A DNA stretch of 6,636 nucleotides from Rubrobacter sp. (GTDB lineage Bacteria > Actinomycetota > Rubrobacteria > Rubrobacterales > Rubrobacteraceae), in NCBI GenBank assembly GCA_013815575.1, contig JACDFX010000099.1, positions 1 to 6,636 of the forward strand, read 5' to 3'. Below are positions 1-5,821 of this stretch, piece by piece. Within the stretch, counting starts at the first letter, position 1; every line of letters begins with the position of its first letter. The position numbers and the translations under genes were made by a program. The notes below the pieces were generated by a model, which was not told the DNA's origin, did no database searches, and saw only the letters and a program-made list of their open reading frames with translations.

Positions 1-280
1 GCATAGGAGCTTCGCTAAGAACCCTCCAAACTGCCCATTTTCCGAGTTCAGCATTTTCCGGTGAGAGTTTTCGGACTGCATTTGCGCCGGATTCGTGCTG
101 ACTCAGGTGTGTCATGCCCGAAACTCTTCACGGAAACTACGTTCTGCTAAGAGTTTTGGGCAAGGAGCCAGAAGACCGGGACCGGGCGAAATGACCGGGG
201 TTCCAAGTTGGCACAAAGCCGGCTCTTTGCTACTAATAGATACTTCCTTATCGTACAGAATTCCCGTCTCGGTACCGTGA
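1..280. other. Non-coding flank, no gene recognised
   Basis: This stretch looks less GC-rich than the rest of the window and no open frame in it resembles a known protein. It contains a short direct repeat (cattttccg at 36-44 and 52-60), a long inverted repeat listed separately, and a small hairpin with arms caaag (214-218) and ctttg (225-229). It may be debris from a mobile element, because it runs straight into the broken transposase fragment, but I see no clear insertion-sequence end. Confidence 0.5.
115..162. repeat. Inverted repeat, 14-base arms
   Basis: The left arm tgcccgaaactctt (115-128) is the reverse complement of aagagttttgggca (149-162) at 13 of 14 positions. In RNA read from the plus strand the one mismatch becomes a G-U pair, so all 14 positions could pair around a 20-base loop. 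No T-run follows directly, so it does not look like a standard intrinsic terminator. It could be an element end, a MITE remnant, or a hairpin from a lost transcript. Its role is unknown. Confidence 0.5.
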
Positions 281-502
281 CCCCAGGTAGCAGGTCGCGA
301 CCACGCTGGTCAGCGCCCGCTCGGCGCGCTTGCGCCGCTCCAGCAGCCATTCGGGGAAGTAGGTGCCTTGCCGCAGCTTCGGGATCTGCAGCTCGAGCGT
401 GCCGGCGCGGGTGTCGAACTCGCGGGCACGGTAGCCGTTGCGCCGGTTCACGCGCTCCGGGCTGGACTGCCCGTACGCGGCGCCGCACACGGCGTCGGCC
501 TC
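281..502 (-). pseudogene. IS256-family transposase fragment, both ends missing
   Basis: The minus-strand translation reads an N-terminal segment typical of IS256 (Mutator) transposases: EADAVCGAAYG, then SPERVNRRNGYRAREFDTR, then the block IPKLRQGTYFPEWLLERR, then RAERALTSVVATCYL. About 74 residues of a protein usually near 400 residues remain. The family's DDE catalytic domain is absent, so the fragment cannot be active. The reading stops matching at about 281-285, where a GVSTR-type segment would be expected next. On the upstream side it stops at about 502, where transporter sequence begins on the opposite strand. No terminal inverted repeats or target duplication are visible. An open frame extends from 724 to 248, but its outer parts are shadow translation. 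Family assignment is from motif memory and is quite secure; the exact edges are approximate. Confidence 0.82.
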
Positions 503-1059
503 TCCGCGATGCACGCCGGGTGGTTCCCCGCCTTCGGGACGGCGCTGGCTTTCCTCGGGGTCGGCATCATCATCGGGTTCCCGGCGGTACCCTTGGCCCT
601 GCTCGCCGGGTACACGGCCTCCACCGGGCCCGCCTTCGCCGACATGGGCTACGATTTCAAGGCCGGATGGCTGCTCCGCCGCCCTGCGAACTCGGCCGCC
701 TTCGAGCGCGAAGGACGGCGGCAACAGTACTTCGCGGACCTCGTTGGGTTCGCCGTCGGCCTGGTCGTCGTGGCGATCGCCTGGCGCACCTACTTCTCCC
801 AGGACCTCATACCCCCGGTCGACCTGGTGTTCGCCGACACCACGAGGCGAGCGCGGCGGGTGGTCTGTCGGCCGTCGGGCTCCTTCTGATGTGGGCCGTG
901 CCTGGCGCGCTCCTCCAGTGGCTCAGTGGTCCATCGCGCCAGATGGGCGTCCTCTTCGCCACGGGGTTGTTGATCACCTTCCCTGCCGTGGGTTGGGCGG
1001 TGTTGGCGGGCATCCTGATCCGGCGCTTCAGCTCCATCTTCCGGGGCGGAGGAGAGTAG
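503..1059 (+). pseudogene. 3' remnant of an OPT-family (oligopeptide/YSL-type) transporter, frameshifted
   Basis: From about 503 the second forward frame encodes a membrane protein: MHAGWFPAFGTALAFLGVG, then GFPAVPLALLAGY, AFADMGYDFKAGWLLR, EREGRRQQYFADLVGF, and SQDLIPPVDLVFADT. The match then jumps to the first forward frame (EAS, then LLLMWAVPGALLQW, MGVLFATGLLITFPAVGWAV, LIRRF) and ends at a TAG at 1057-1059. Four hydrophobic stretches are visible, near 515-605, 740-795, 880-925 and 940-1025. The pattern recalls the C-terminal part of bacterial OPT transporters, which import peptides or metal chelates across the inner membrane and usually have more than 500 residues. Only about 185 remain. 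The 5' part is replaced by transposase sequence, there is no start or ribosome binding site, and one base is missing near 842, so the gene is dead. The OPT assignment is from memory of the family; the broken membrane protein is more certain than its name. Confidence 0.62.
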
Positions 1060-1373
1060 AGGAGAAGCGAAGAGAGGCTATCGCAAACGGTGATGAAGAG
1101 AGACACGCCCACAAACCTGCCGTCTACGGCGAGATCCAGCCTGGCCTCCTCGCTCGCTCTCTGGAGGGGCGAAAGGTTGCTCGTCGTCACGGATCCGGAG
1201 CGCCTGCAATATAGAGGTCTGGCTCGCGCAATTCATTAGCCCAAGGGCCGAATTCTCCGCCACGCGGCACTACCTTGATTCGGCCGGCATGCGGACAGCC
1301 ACGGCGCATCCAGGCGGGCACTCCCGCGGCAAGAGGATCGTCTCTCACCTGACTGGTACTGTTCACAGCGAGA
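1060..1373. other. Intergenic stretch between the converging transporter remnant and the operon end
   Basis: The transporter remnant (plus strand) and the hydroxylase gene (minus strand) converge on these 314 bases. They start with a purine-rich run (about 1044-1078). No frame gives a recognisable protein; a minus-strand frame at 1263-1078 is open but looks like chance. Two inverted repeats lie near the operon end: a small one with arms gcggg/cccgc (1314-1327) and a larger one listed separately. Neither is followed by a U-run in minus-strand RNA, so I cannot name a clear terminator. Confidence 0.5.
1246..1285 (-). repeat. Inverted repeat downstream of the operon, possible 3' hairpin
   Basis: Arms ggccgaat (1246-1253) and attcggcc (1278-1285) are perfect complements over 8 bases. 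The 24-base loop contains a second small hairpin, ccgc/gcgg (1257-1260 and 1264-1267). It begins about 90 bases after the hydroxylase stop codon in the direction of transcription, so it could stabilise or end the operon transcript. There is no U-tract after it. A chance origin is possible in GC-rich DNA. Confidence 0.25.
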
Positions 1374-3731
1374 TCATCTGGCGTCCTGGATCGCGCGCCA
1401 CACCCGCATCGGTGAGGCGGGCATGTCCATGTGCGTGACGCCTATGTGCCCGAGTGCGTCTATAACCGCGTTCATGACCGCTGGAGAAGAGCCGATCGTC
1501 CCCGACTCCCCGATGCCCTTTACGCCCATTGGGTTCGTCGGCGAGGGCGTCTCGGTGCGGTCCAGGGTCATGGATGGTATCTCCGGGGCGCCGGGGATCA
1601 AGTAGTCCGCCATCGTACTCGTGGTCAGGTTCCCGTCCTCGTCGTAGACCGCCTCCTCGTATAGCGCCTGGGCTATGCCCTGCGCGATACCTCCGTGGAG
1701 TTGCCCGTCCACTATCTGGGGATTCACGACCGGCCCGCAATCATCGACCGCGACGTACTTAGGGATGCTCACCTTGCCCGTCTCCGTGTCCACCTCCGCA
1801 ACGCAGACGTGCGTCCCGAAGGGCCAGGTAAAGTTCGGCGGGTCGAAGACCTGGCTCTCCGAGAGCCCCGGCTCCATGCCCTCTGGAAGGTCCGCCGCGA
1901 GGTGCGCCGCGCCAGCGACCTGCTGCATCGAGACGTTCTGGTCCGCCGACCCCGCGACGGAGAAGCGCCCACCTTCGAACTCGATGTCGTCCTCTGCGGC
2001 CTCCAGCATATGGGCCGCGATCTTCTTGCTCTTCTCCACCACCTTGCCGCAGGCCAGGCTGACGGCCACGCCGCCCACGGGCAGGCTCCTCGATCCGTAC
2101 GTGTCGCGGCCCATCGGGGCCACCAGGGTGTCGCCGTGCAGCACCTTCACATCCTCGACCGATACTCCGAGGGCGTCGGCCGCGATCTGGGACCACGAGG
2201 TTACGTGTCCCTGGCCGTGTGGAGAGGTCCCGGTCACGACCTCGACCTTGCCCGAGGCGAGCATCCGCACGGATGCCGCCTCCCAGCCGCCGCTCTGCAA
2301 TCGGACGCCCGCGGCGACCTTCGAGGGCGAGAGGCCGCCGCTCTCGGTGAAGTTGCCGATGCCGACCCCGATCTGCTTCACGTCCCCGGACTCGCGCCGC
2401 CGCCGCTGTTCAGCGCGGACTCCCTCGTAGTCCACCAGATCCAGAGCCTTCCTCATGCACGCCTCGTAGTTACCGGAGTCGTACATGACGCCGGCGGGGG
2501 TAGTGGTCGGTTCGTCGAATGGGGGGATCAGGTTCATGAGGCGCACTTCCGCCGGGTCCATGCCGAGCTCGCGCGCCAGGTCGTCCATGATCCGCTCGTG
2601 GGCATAGGCCGCCTCCGAACGGCCGGCGCCGCGGTAGGCGTCGGTCGGGGTGAGATTGGTGAAGACCCCCGTGCACTCGAAGGAGTAGGCGTCGAAGGTG
2701 TAGAGGCCAGGATAGGTGAAGGAGCCGAAGATGGCGATACCAGGGGTCAGGAGCTGCAGGTAGGCGCCCATGTCCGCAAGGAGCCTGACCTTCATGCCCA
2801 GGATCTTGCCCTCATTCGTCGCGGCGAGCTCGATATGCTGGACCTGGCCGCGGCCGTGGGTGCTCGCCATGTGGTTCTCCGAGCGGTCCTCTACCCATTT
2901 GATCGGGGTCCCGAGCCTCCGCGCCAGCGCGAGCGCGAGCGCCTCCTCAGCGTAGACGTTGAGCTTGCCGCCGAAGCCGCCGCCCACGTCAGGGGCGACG
3001 ACCCTAAGCCGGGTCTGCGGGATGCCGCATATGACGGCGACGATGTCTCTGACGAAGTGCGGTACCTGGGTCGAGGTGTAGAGAGTAAGGTCGCCGGTGG
3101 CCGGCTCTGGGTTGGCCACCACCGCCCGAGGCTCGATGGCGCTCGGGATCAAACGCTGCTGCACGTAACGTCCCTTGACCACCACGTCAGCCTTGGAGAA
3201 GGCGTCGTCTATGTCCCCGGTCCCTAAAGGCCATGTGTAGCACTTGTTGGTGCCGAGATCCTCGTGAACGAGCGGCGCCTTGTCCTCGAGCGCGGCCTCG
3301 ACGTCCACAACCGCGGGGAGTACCTCGTAGTCCACCTCGATGAACTCCAGGGCGTCCTGAGCCTTGTAGCGGTCTGTGGCGACCACCACGGCCACGCCGT
3401 CGCCCGCGTGGTTCACCTCGCCGCGGGCCAGCGGCCAGTGGTCCGGTATCTTGATGTCCTCCGTTACCGGCCAGCCTGTCGGTATGCCGACCACCCACTC
3501 CTCGGCCAGTTCCTCGCCGGTAAACGCCGCCACGACGCCCGGCCGCTCCAGCGCGCCGGAGACGTCAACGTCCGTGATCCTGGCGTGCGCGTGAGGGCTG
3601 CGCAGGAGGGTCATGTGCAGCATCTCCGGCAGCCGGATGTCGTCCGTGAACCTCCCGCGTCCCGTCAGGAGCGTGGAGTCCTCCTTGCGCGGGACGCTGC
3701 TGCCGACGTATCGCCCGGATGTCTCGGCCAT
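1374..3731 (-). CDS. Xanthine dehydrogenase family molybdopterin-binding large subunit (CoxL-like, form II)
   Basis: A 785-residue molybdenum hydroxylase large subunit, about the normal length for the family (near 800). These enzymes hydroxylate a carbon, often next to a ring nitrogen, using water as oxygen source and a molybdopterin-cytosine dinucleotide cofactor. An N-terminal a/b-hammerhead domain is followed by the cofactor domains. Visible motifs are DVGGGFGGK (248-256), AYRGAGR (365-371), GTSPHGQGH (502-510), DTYGSRS (543-549), LHGGIAQGIAQAL (678-690) and KGIGESG (738-744), where E742 is the expected catalytic glutamate. True CO dehydrogenases (form I) carry AYxCSFR in the active-site loop; AYRGAGR instead marks form II, so CO oxidation is unlikely and the substrate is unknown. 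The ATG at 3731 has GGAGG six bases upstream and sits 10 bases after the carrier gene, so the two are probably co-translated. The FAD and 2Fe-2S subunits it normally needs are not in the window. It is the last gene of the operon. Confidence 0.93.
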   Translation of the reverse strand: MAETSGRYVGSSVPRKEDSTLLTGRGRFTDDIRLPEMLHMTLLRSPHAHARITDVDVSGALERPGVVAAFTGEELAEEWVVGIPTGWPVTEDIKIPDHWPLARGEVNHAGDGVAVVVATDRYKAQDALEFIEVDYEVLPAVVDVEAALEDKAPLVHEDLGTNKCYTWPLGTGDIDDAFSKADVVVKGRYVQQRLIPSAIEPRAVVANPEPATGDLTLYTSTQVPHFVRDIVAVICGIPQTRLRVVAPDVGGGFGGKLNVYAEEALALALARRLGTPIKWVEDRSENHMASTHGRGQVQHIELAATNEGKILGMKVRLLADMGAYLQLLTPGIAIFGSFTYPGLYTFDAYSFECTGVFTNLTPTDAYRGAGRSEAAYAHERIMDDLARELGMDPAEVRLMNLIPPFDEPTTTPAGVMYDSGNYEACMRKALDLVDYEGVRAEQRRRRESGDVKQIGVGIGNFTESGGLSPSKVAAGVRLQSGGWEAASVRMLASGKVEVVTGTSPHGQGHVTSWSQIAADALGVSVEDVKVLHGDTLVAPMGRDTYGSRSLPVGGVAVSLACGKVVEKSKKIAAHMLEAAEDDIEFEGGRFSVAGSADQNVSMQQVAGAAHLAADLPEGMEPGLSESQVFDPPNFTWPFGTHVCVAEVDTETGKVSIPKYVAVDDCGPVVNPQIVDGQLHGGIAQGIAQALYEEAVYDEDGNLTTSTMADYLIPGAPEIPSMTLDRTETPSPTNPMGVKGIGESGTIGSSPAVMNAVIDALGHIGVTHMDMPASPMRVWRAIQDAR

Positions 3732-3741
3732 GATTCCTCCT

Positions 3742-3981
3742 CTACTCCAACTCGACGAGGTTCTGGCCCGCGTCGACGGCGCCCTCGTTCTCCACCAGGA
3801 ACTTCGTGACCGTGCCGTCCTGCTCGCTCTTTATCTCGTGGAACGATTTCATGACTTCGATGAGCCCAACCGTGTCGCCCGCGGAGACCCTGTCTCCCTC
3901 GCTCACGTAGGGGGCACTCTCCGGGTCGGGACTGCGGTAGAAAGTGCCAGGCATCGGGCTCTTGACCGTCTTATCGTCCAA
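3742..3981 (-). CDS. Stand-alone biotinyl carrier domain protein (AccB C-terminal-like)
   Basis: A 79-residue protein that is almost only a biotinyl/lipoyl domain. It opens with SPMPGTFYRSP (8-18), as in the carrier domain of acetyl-CoA carboxylase subunit AccB. The attachment motif EVMKSF puts the modified lysine at K45, and it ends with LVENEGAVDAGQNLVELE. The Ala/Pro-rich N-terminal half of AccB (about 155 residues in all) is missing. The motif is EVMK rather than the common EAMKM, so this is probably not the housekeeping fatty-acid subunit. The start is TTG (3981-3979), chosen because GAGAGGAG (3997-3990) lies 8 bases upstream and the domain begins at once. It sits between the PxpA and hydroxylase genes, with gaps of 39 and 10 bases. 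By context it should carry carboxybiotin, or less likely lipoate, to the PxpB/PxpC-like pair, which resemble the carboxyltransferase part of urea carboxylase. A biotin carboxylase partner is not in the window. Confidence 0.88.
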   Translation of the reverse strand: MDDKTVKSPMPGTFYRSPDPESAPYVSEGDRVSAGDTVGLIEVMKSFHEIKSEQDGTVTKFLVENEGAVDAGQNLVELE

Positions 3982-3997
3982 GGTACACGCTCCTCTC
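3982..3997 (-). promoter_or_regulatory. Ribosome binding site that fixes a TTG start
   Basis: Minus-strand GAGAGGAG (3997-3990), followed by an 8-base spacer, precedes TTG at 3981-3979. No ATG or GTG in this frame gives a complete domain with such a site, so this decides the start of the biotin carrier gene. Confidence 0.7.
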
Positions 3998-4020
3998 GGG
4001 GAAATGTCGTGGGGGAACCT

Positions 4021-4791
4021 TCAAACCCTTGCCTCCGCGCGGCCAAGGGGGCTGACCTCGATACCGCTGTCCCGCAGCTTCTTCGTTATGGCCGCGGCCA
4101 GCTCCACCGCGCCCGGCGTATCCCCGTGGACGCACACCGAGTCAGAGGCCACCTCTATGTCTTTGCCGCTCTCGGTCCTGACCCTTCCTTCGGTCAAGGC
4201 CCGCACGACCCGTTCACCGACCTCCTCGGGCTCCAGCTCTTCGGTCACGGCGCGGGTGAAGACGATCCGTCCGTCGTCGCCATATTCGCGATCCGAGTAG
4301 AACTCCGCCGCGACCGGCTGGTCCATCTTCCGGGCGAGGTCGTAGGTGACGGAGGCCCGCATGCAGAACAGTACGAGACCGGGGTCCACGCGCTGGATGG
4401 CCTCCACGATCGCGCGCGAGAGCTCCTCGTCGCGCGCGGCGACCATATATAGCGAGCCGTGCGGCTTGACGTGTTGGACCTCCAAGTCGTGGAGCCGGGC
4501 GAACTCCCTCAGCGCGCCGAGCTGGTAGAGAAGCTCGTCGTGGATCTCGTCCGGAGAAACATCCATCTCCCGCCGCCCGAACCCGACGAGGTCCCGGTAC
4601 CCGCAGTGTATCCCGACCGCGACCCCATGTTCATTGGCTAGCGCGACGGTCTTCCGCATCGTGGATGGATCCCCCGCATGGAACCCGCCCGCGACGTTTG
4701 CCGAAGAAATGTGGCGCATCATCCCCTCGTCGTGGCCCATCCTCCACGGGCCAAAGCTCTCTCCCATGTCGCAGTTGAGGTCTATCCGCAT
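4021..4791 (-). CDS. PxpA, LamB/YcsF family 5-oxoprolinase subunit A homologue
   Basis: A 256-residue, full-length LamB/YcsF protein. In characterised systems PxpA works with PxpB and PxpC to open 5-oxoproline (pyroglutamate) to glutamate using ATP, in the cytoplasm. Family motifs are clear: IDLNCDMGESFG (3-14), GFHAGDPSTM (36-45), GFGRREM (70-76), VKPHGSLY (108-115) and VCVHGDTPGA (219-228). Several normally strict positions differ. The SANIACGFHAGD block reads SANVAGGFHAGD (glycine at 35 for cysteine), the GAHPxxPD block reads GIHCGYRD (cysteine at 63 and arginine at 66 for two prolines), and the FADR region reads FYSDREYGDDG (164-174). This points to a divergent branch, perhaps with another lactam or imide as substrate. 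The ATG at 4791 has GGGAGGT a few bases upstream. It lies 40 bases after pxpC and 39 before the biotin carrier gene. The family call is secure; 5-oxoproline as substrate is not. Confidence 0.92.
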   Translation of the reverse strand: MRIDLNCDMGESFGPWRMGHDEGMMRHISSANVAGGFHAGDPSTMRKTVALANEHGVAVGIHCGYRDLVGFGRREMDVSPDEIHDELLYQLGALREFARLHDLEVQHVKPHGSLYMVAARDEELSRAIVEAIQRVDPGLVLFCMRASVTYDLARKMDQPVAAEFYSDREYGDDGRIVFTRAVTEELEPEEVGERVVRALTEGRVRTESGKDIEVASDSVCVHGDTPGAVELAAAITKKLRDSGIEVSPLGRAEARV

Positions 4792-4831
4792 GAGCCCTAC
4801 CTCCCTGAGCTAGTCCATGTTGTTCTGAAAG

Positions 4832-5821
4832 TCAACCACCGAGGCTTGACTTGATGTCCGCCAGTTGCCGCCGCCGCTGCTCGCGGGCCGCGAGCGCCTC
4901 CTCGAGCCCCACGGATACGAAACGGGTCTTGTCGTTGGTCTTGGATTGAGCCAGGCGGTCGCGGTCGGCGCTGATGACCGTGCCGATGGTCGCGTATCCG
5001 CCGCCGGTCACGGCGTCGTTCATCAGCACGATGGGTTCGACGCCGCCGGGGATCTGGACGGAGCCTATCGGATAGCCGAAGTCCACGACGTTAGCCGGGT
5101 CCGCGCCCGCCCCGGCCGGCTGCTCCCGCTCCACGAACTCGATCTCTCCGCCCCGGTAGCGGTAGCCTACGCGGTCGGCGTCGGTCGTCACCGTCCACTC
5201 CGTGCCCAGAAACTCCTCCATGCTCGCCTCCGTCAGCCGGTAGCTGGCGAGGCCGATGATGACGCGAAGCTCGGTCTCTTTGCTATATGCGGGGATTTGC
5301 TGACTCGCCACGGCCAGACCGACCCTGGCGGAGAGTCCGTCTGGCTTCCCGTTCAGCTCCCCGACCTGCAACTCGTCGCCCTCCCGCAGGGCGCGTCCCT
5401 CGAAACCGCCAAGCCCTATCAGGGTGTAAGTCGAGCGGCTGTGCATGAACTCGGGCACGTCTATCCCGCCCGCCACCGCCAGATAACACCGCGCCCCGCT
5501 CTGGAGGTAGTCGAACGAGAGCACGTCCCCCGCCTCCACAGAGAACGTCTCCCAGAGAGGCGCTTCCTCGCCGTTTATCTTCGGCGGCATCCGTGCGCCG
5601 GTTACGGCGACGACGGCGGCTTCCGTGAACTCTAGCTCGGGGCCGAAGTAGGTAATCTCGAGCCCCGCCGCGCCGTCCTCGTTGCCCACGAGGTTGTTGC
5701 CGACCTGGTAGGAGAACACGTCCATCGCCCCGCTCGGCGGCATCCCGAGAGCATACTCGCCGAAGCGTCCCGTATCCTGCACGGTCGTCAGGAGCCCCGG
5801 TTGCCTGACCTTAATCGCCAT
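4832..5821 (-). CDS. PxpC/KipA-like protein, biotin-dependent carboxyltransferase (AHS2) family
   Basis: A 329-residue protein of the allophanate hydrolase subunit 2 family, near the usual length of 310-340. Motifs in order: PGLLTTVQDTGR (8-19), MPPSGAMD (27-34), GARCYLAVAGGID (109-121), SRSTYTLIGLGGFEGRAL (128-145), RVGYRYRGGEIEF (217-229), GSVQIPGGVEPIVLMND (253-269), and GGGYATIGTVISADRDRLAQ (273-292). PxpC pairs with PxpB to activate the lactam in 5-oxoprolinase; the same two-domain pair forms the carboxyltransferase part of urea carboxylase. The start is ATG at 5821, where homology begins. This overlaps the end of pxpB by 11 bases, so the two are translationally coupled and probably made in equal amounts. 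A longer open frame up to 5929 adds 36 Arg/Ser-rich residues that are shadow of pxpB. It is cytoplasmic, with no signal peptide. The context (PxpB, PxpA, biotin carrier) allows either an ATP-driven oxoprolinase or a biotin-dependent enzyme. Confidence 0.92.
   Translation of the reverse strand: MAIKVRQPGLLTTVQDTGRFGEYALGMPPSGAMDVFSYQVGNNLVGNEDGAAGLEITYFGPELEFTEAAVVAVTGARMPPKINGEEAPLWETFSVEAGDVLSFDYLQSGARCYLAVAGGIDVPEFMHSRSTYTLIGLGGFEGRALREGDELQVGELNGKPDGLSARVGLAVASQQIPAYSKETELRVIIGLASYRLTEASMEEFLGTEWTVTTDADRVGYRYRGGEIEFVEREQPAGAGADPANVVDFGYPIGSVQIPGGVEPIVLMNDAVTGGGYATIGTVISADRDRLAQSKTNDKTRFVSVGLEEALAAREQRRRQLADIKSSLGG

Noticed and set aside
208..236. Promoter-like pair ttggca (208-213) and tactaa (231-236) with a 17-base spacer on the plus strand
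   Set aside because: The -35 match is good but the -10 matches consensus at only about three positions, and no intact gene follows.
1078..1263. Minus-strand open frame of 61 codons after the operon
   Set aside because: It has no recognisable motif or clear ribosome binding site and lies in a region of decayed sequence.
1314..1327. Small hairpin gcggg/cccgc as terminator of the operon
   Set aside because: The stem has only five pairs and no U-run follows in the minus-strand direction.
1695..3227. Long plus-strand open frame (510 codons) opposite the hydroxylase gene
   Set aside because: Its translation is low-complexity and rich in Arg, His, Val and Gly, with no family motif. The opposite strand encodes a complete conserved enzyme, so this is a GC-rich shadow.
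1374..3731. Aerobic CO dehydrogenase (form I CoxL)
   Set aside because: The active-site loop reads AYRGAGR instead of the AYxCSFR signature needed for the copper-molybdenum site.
3613..4452. Plus-strand open frame of 279 codons across the carrier and pxpA genes
   Set aside because: It runs antisense to two clearly conserved proteins and shows no recognisable domain.
4865..5635. Plus-strand open frame of 256 codons opposite pxpC
   Set aside because: It is antisense to well-conserved pxpC motifs and its translation resembles no family.
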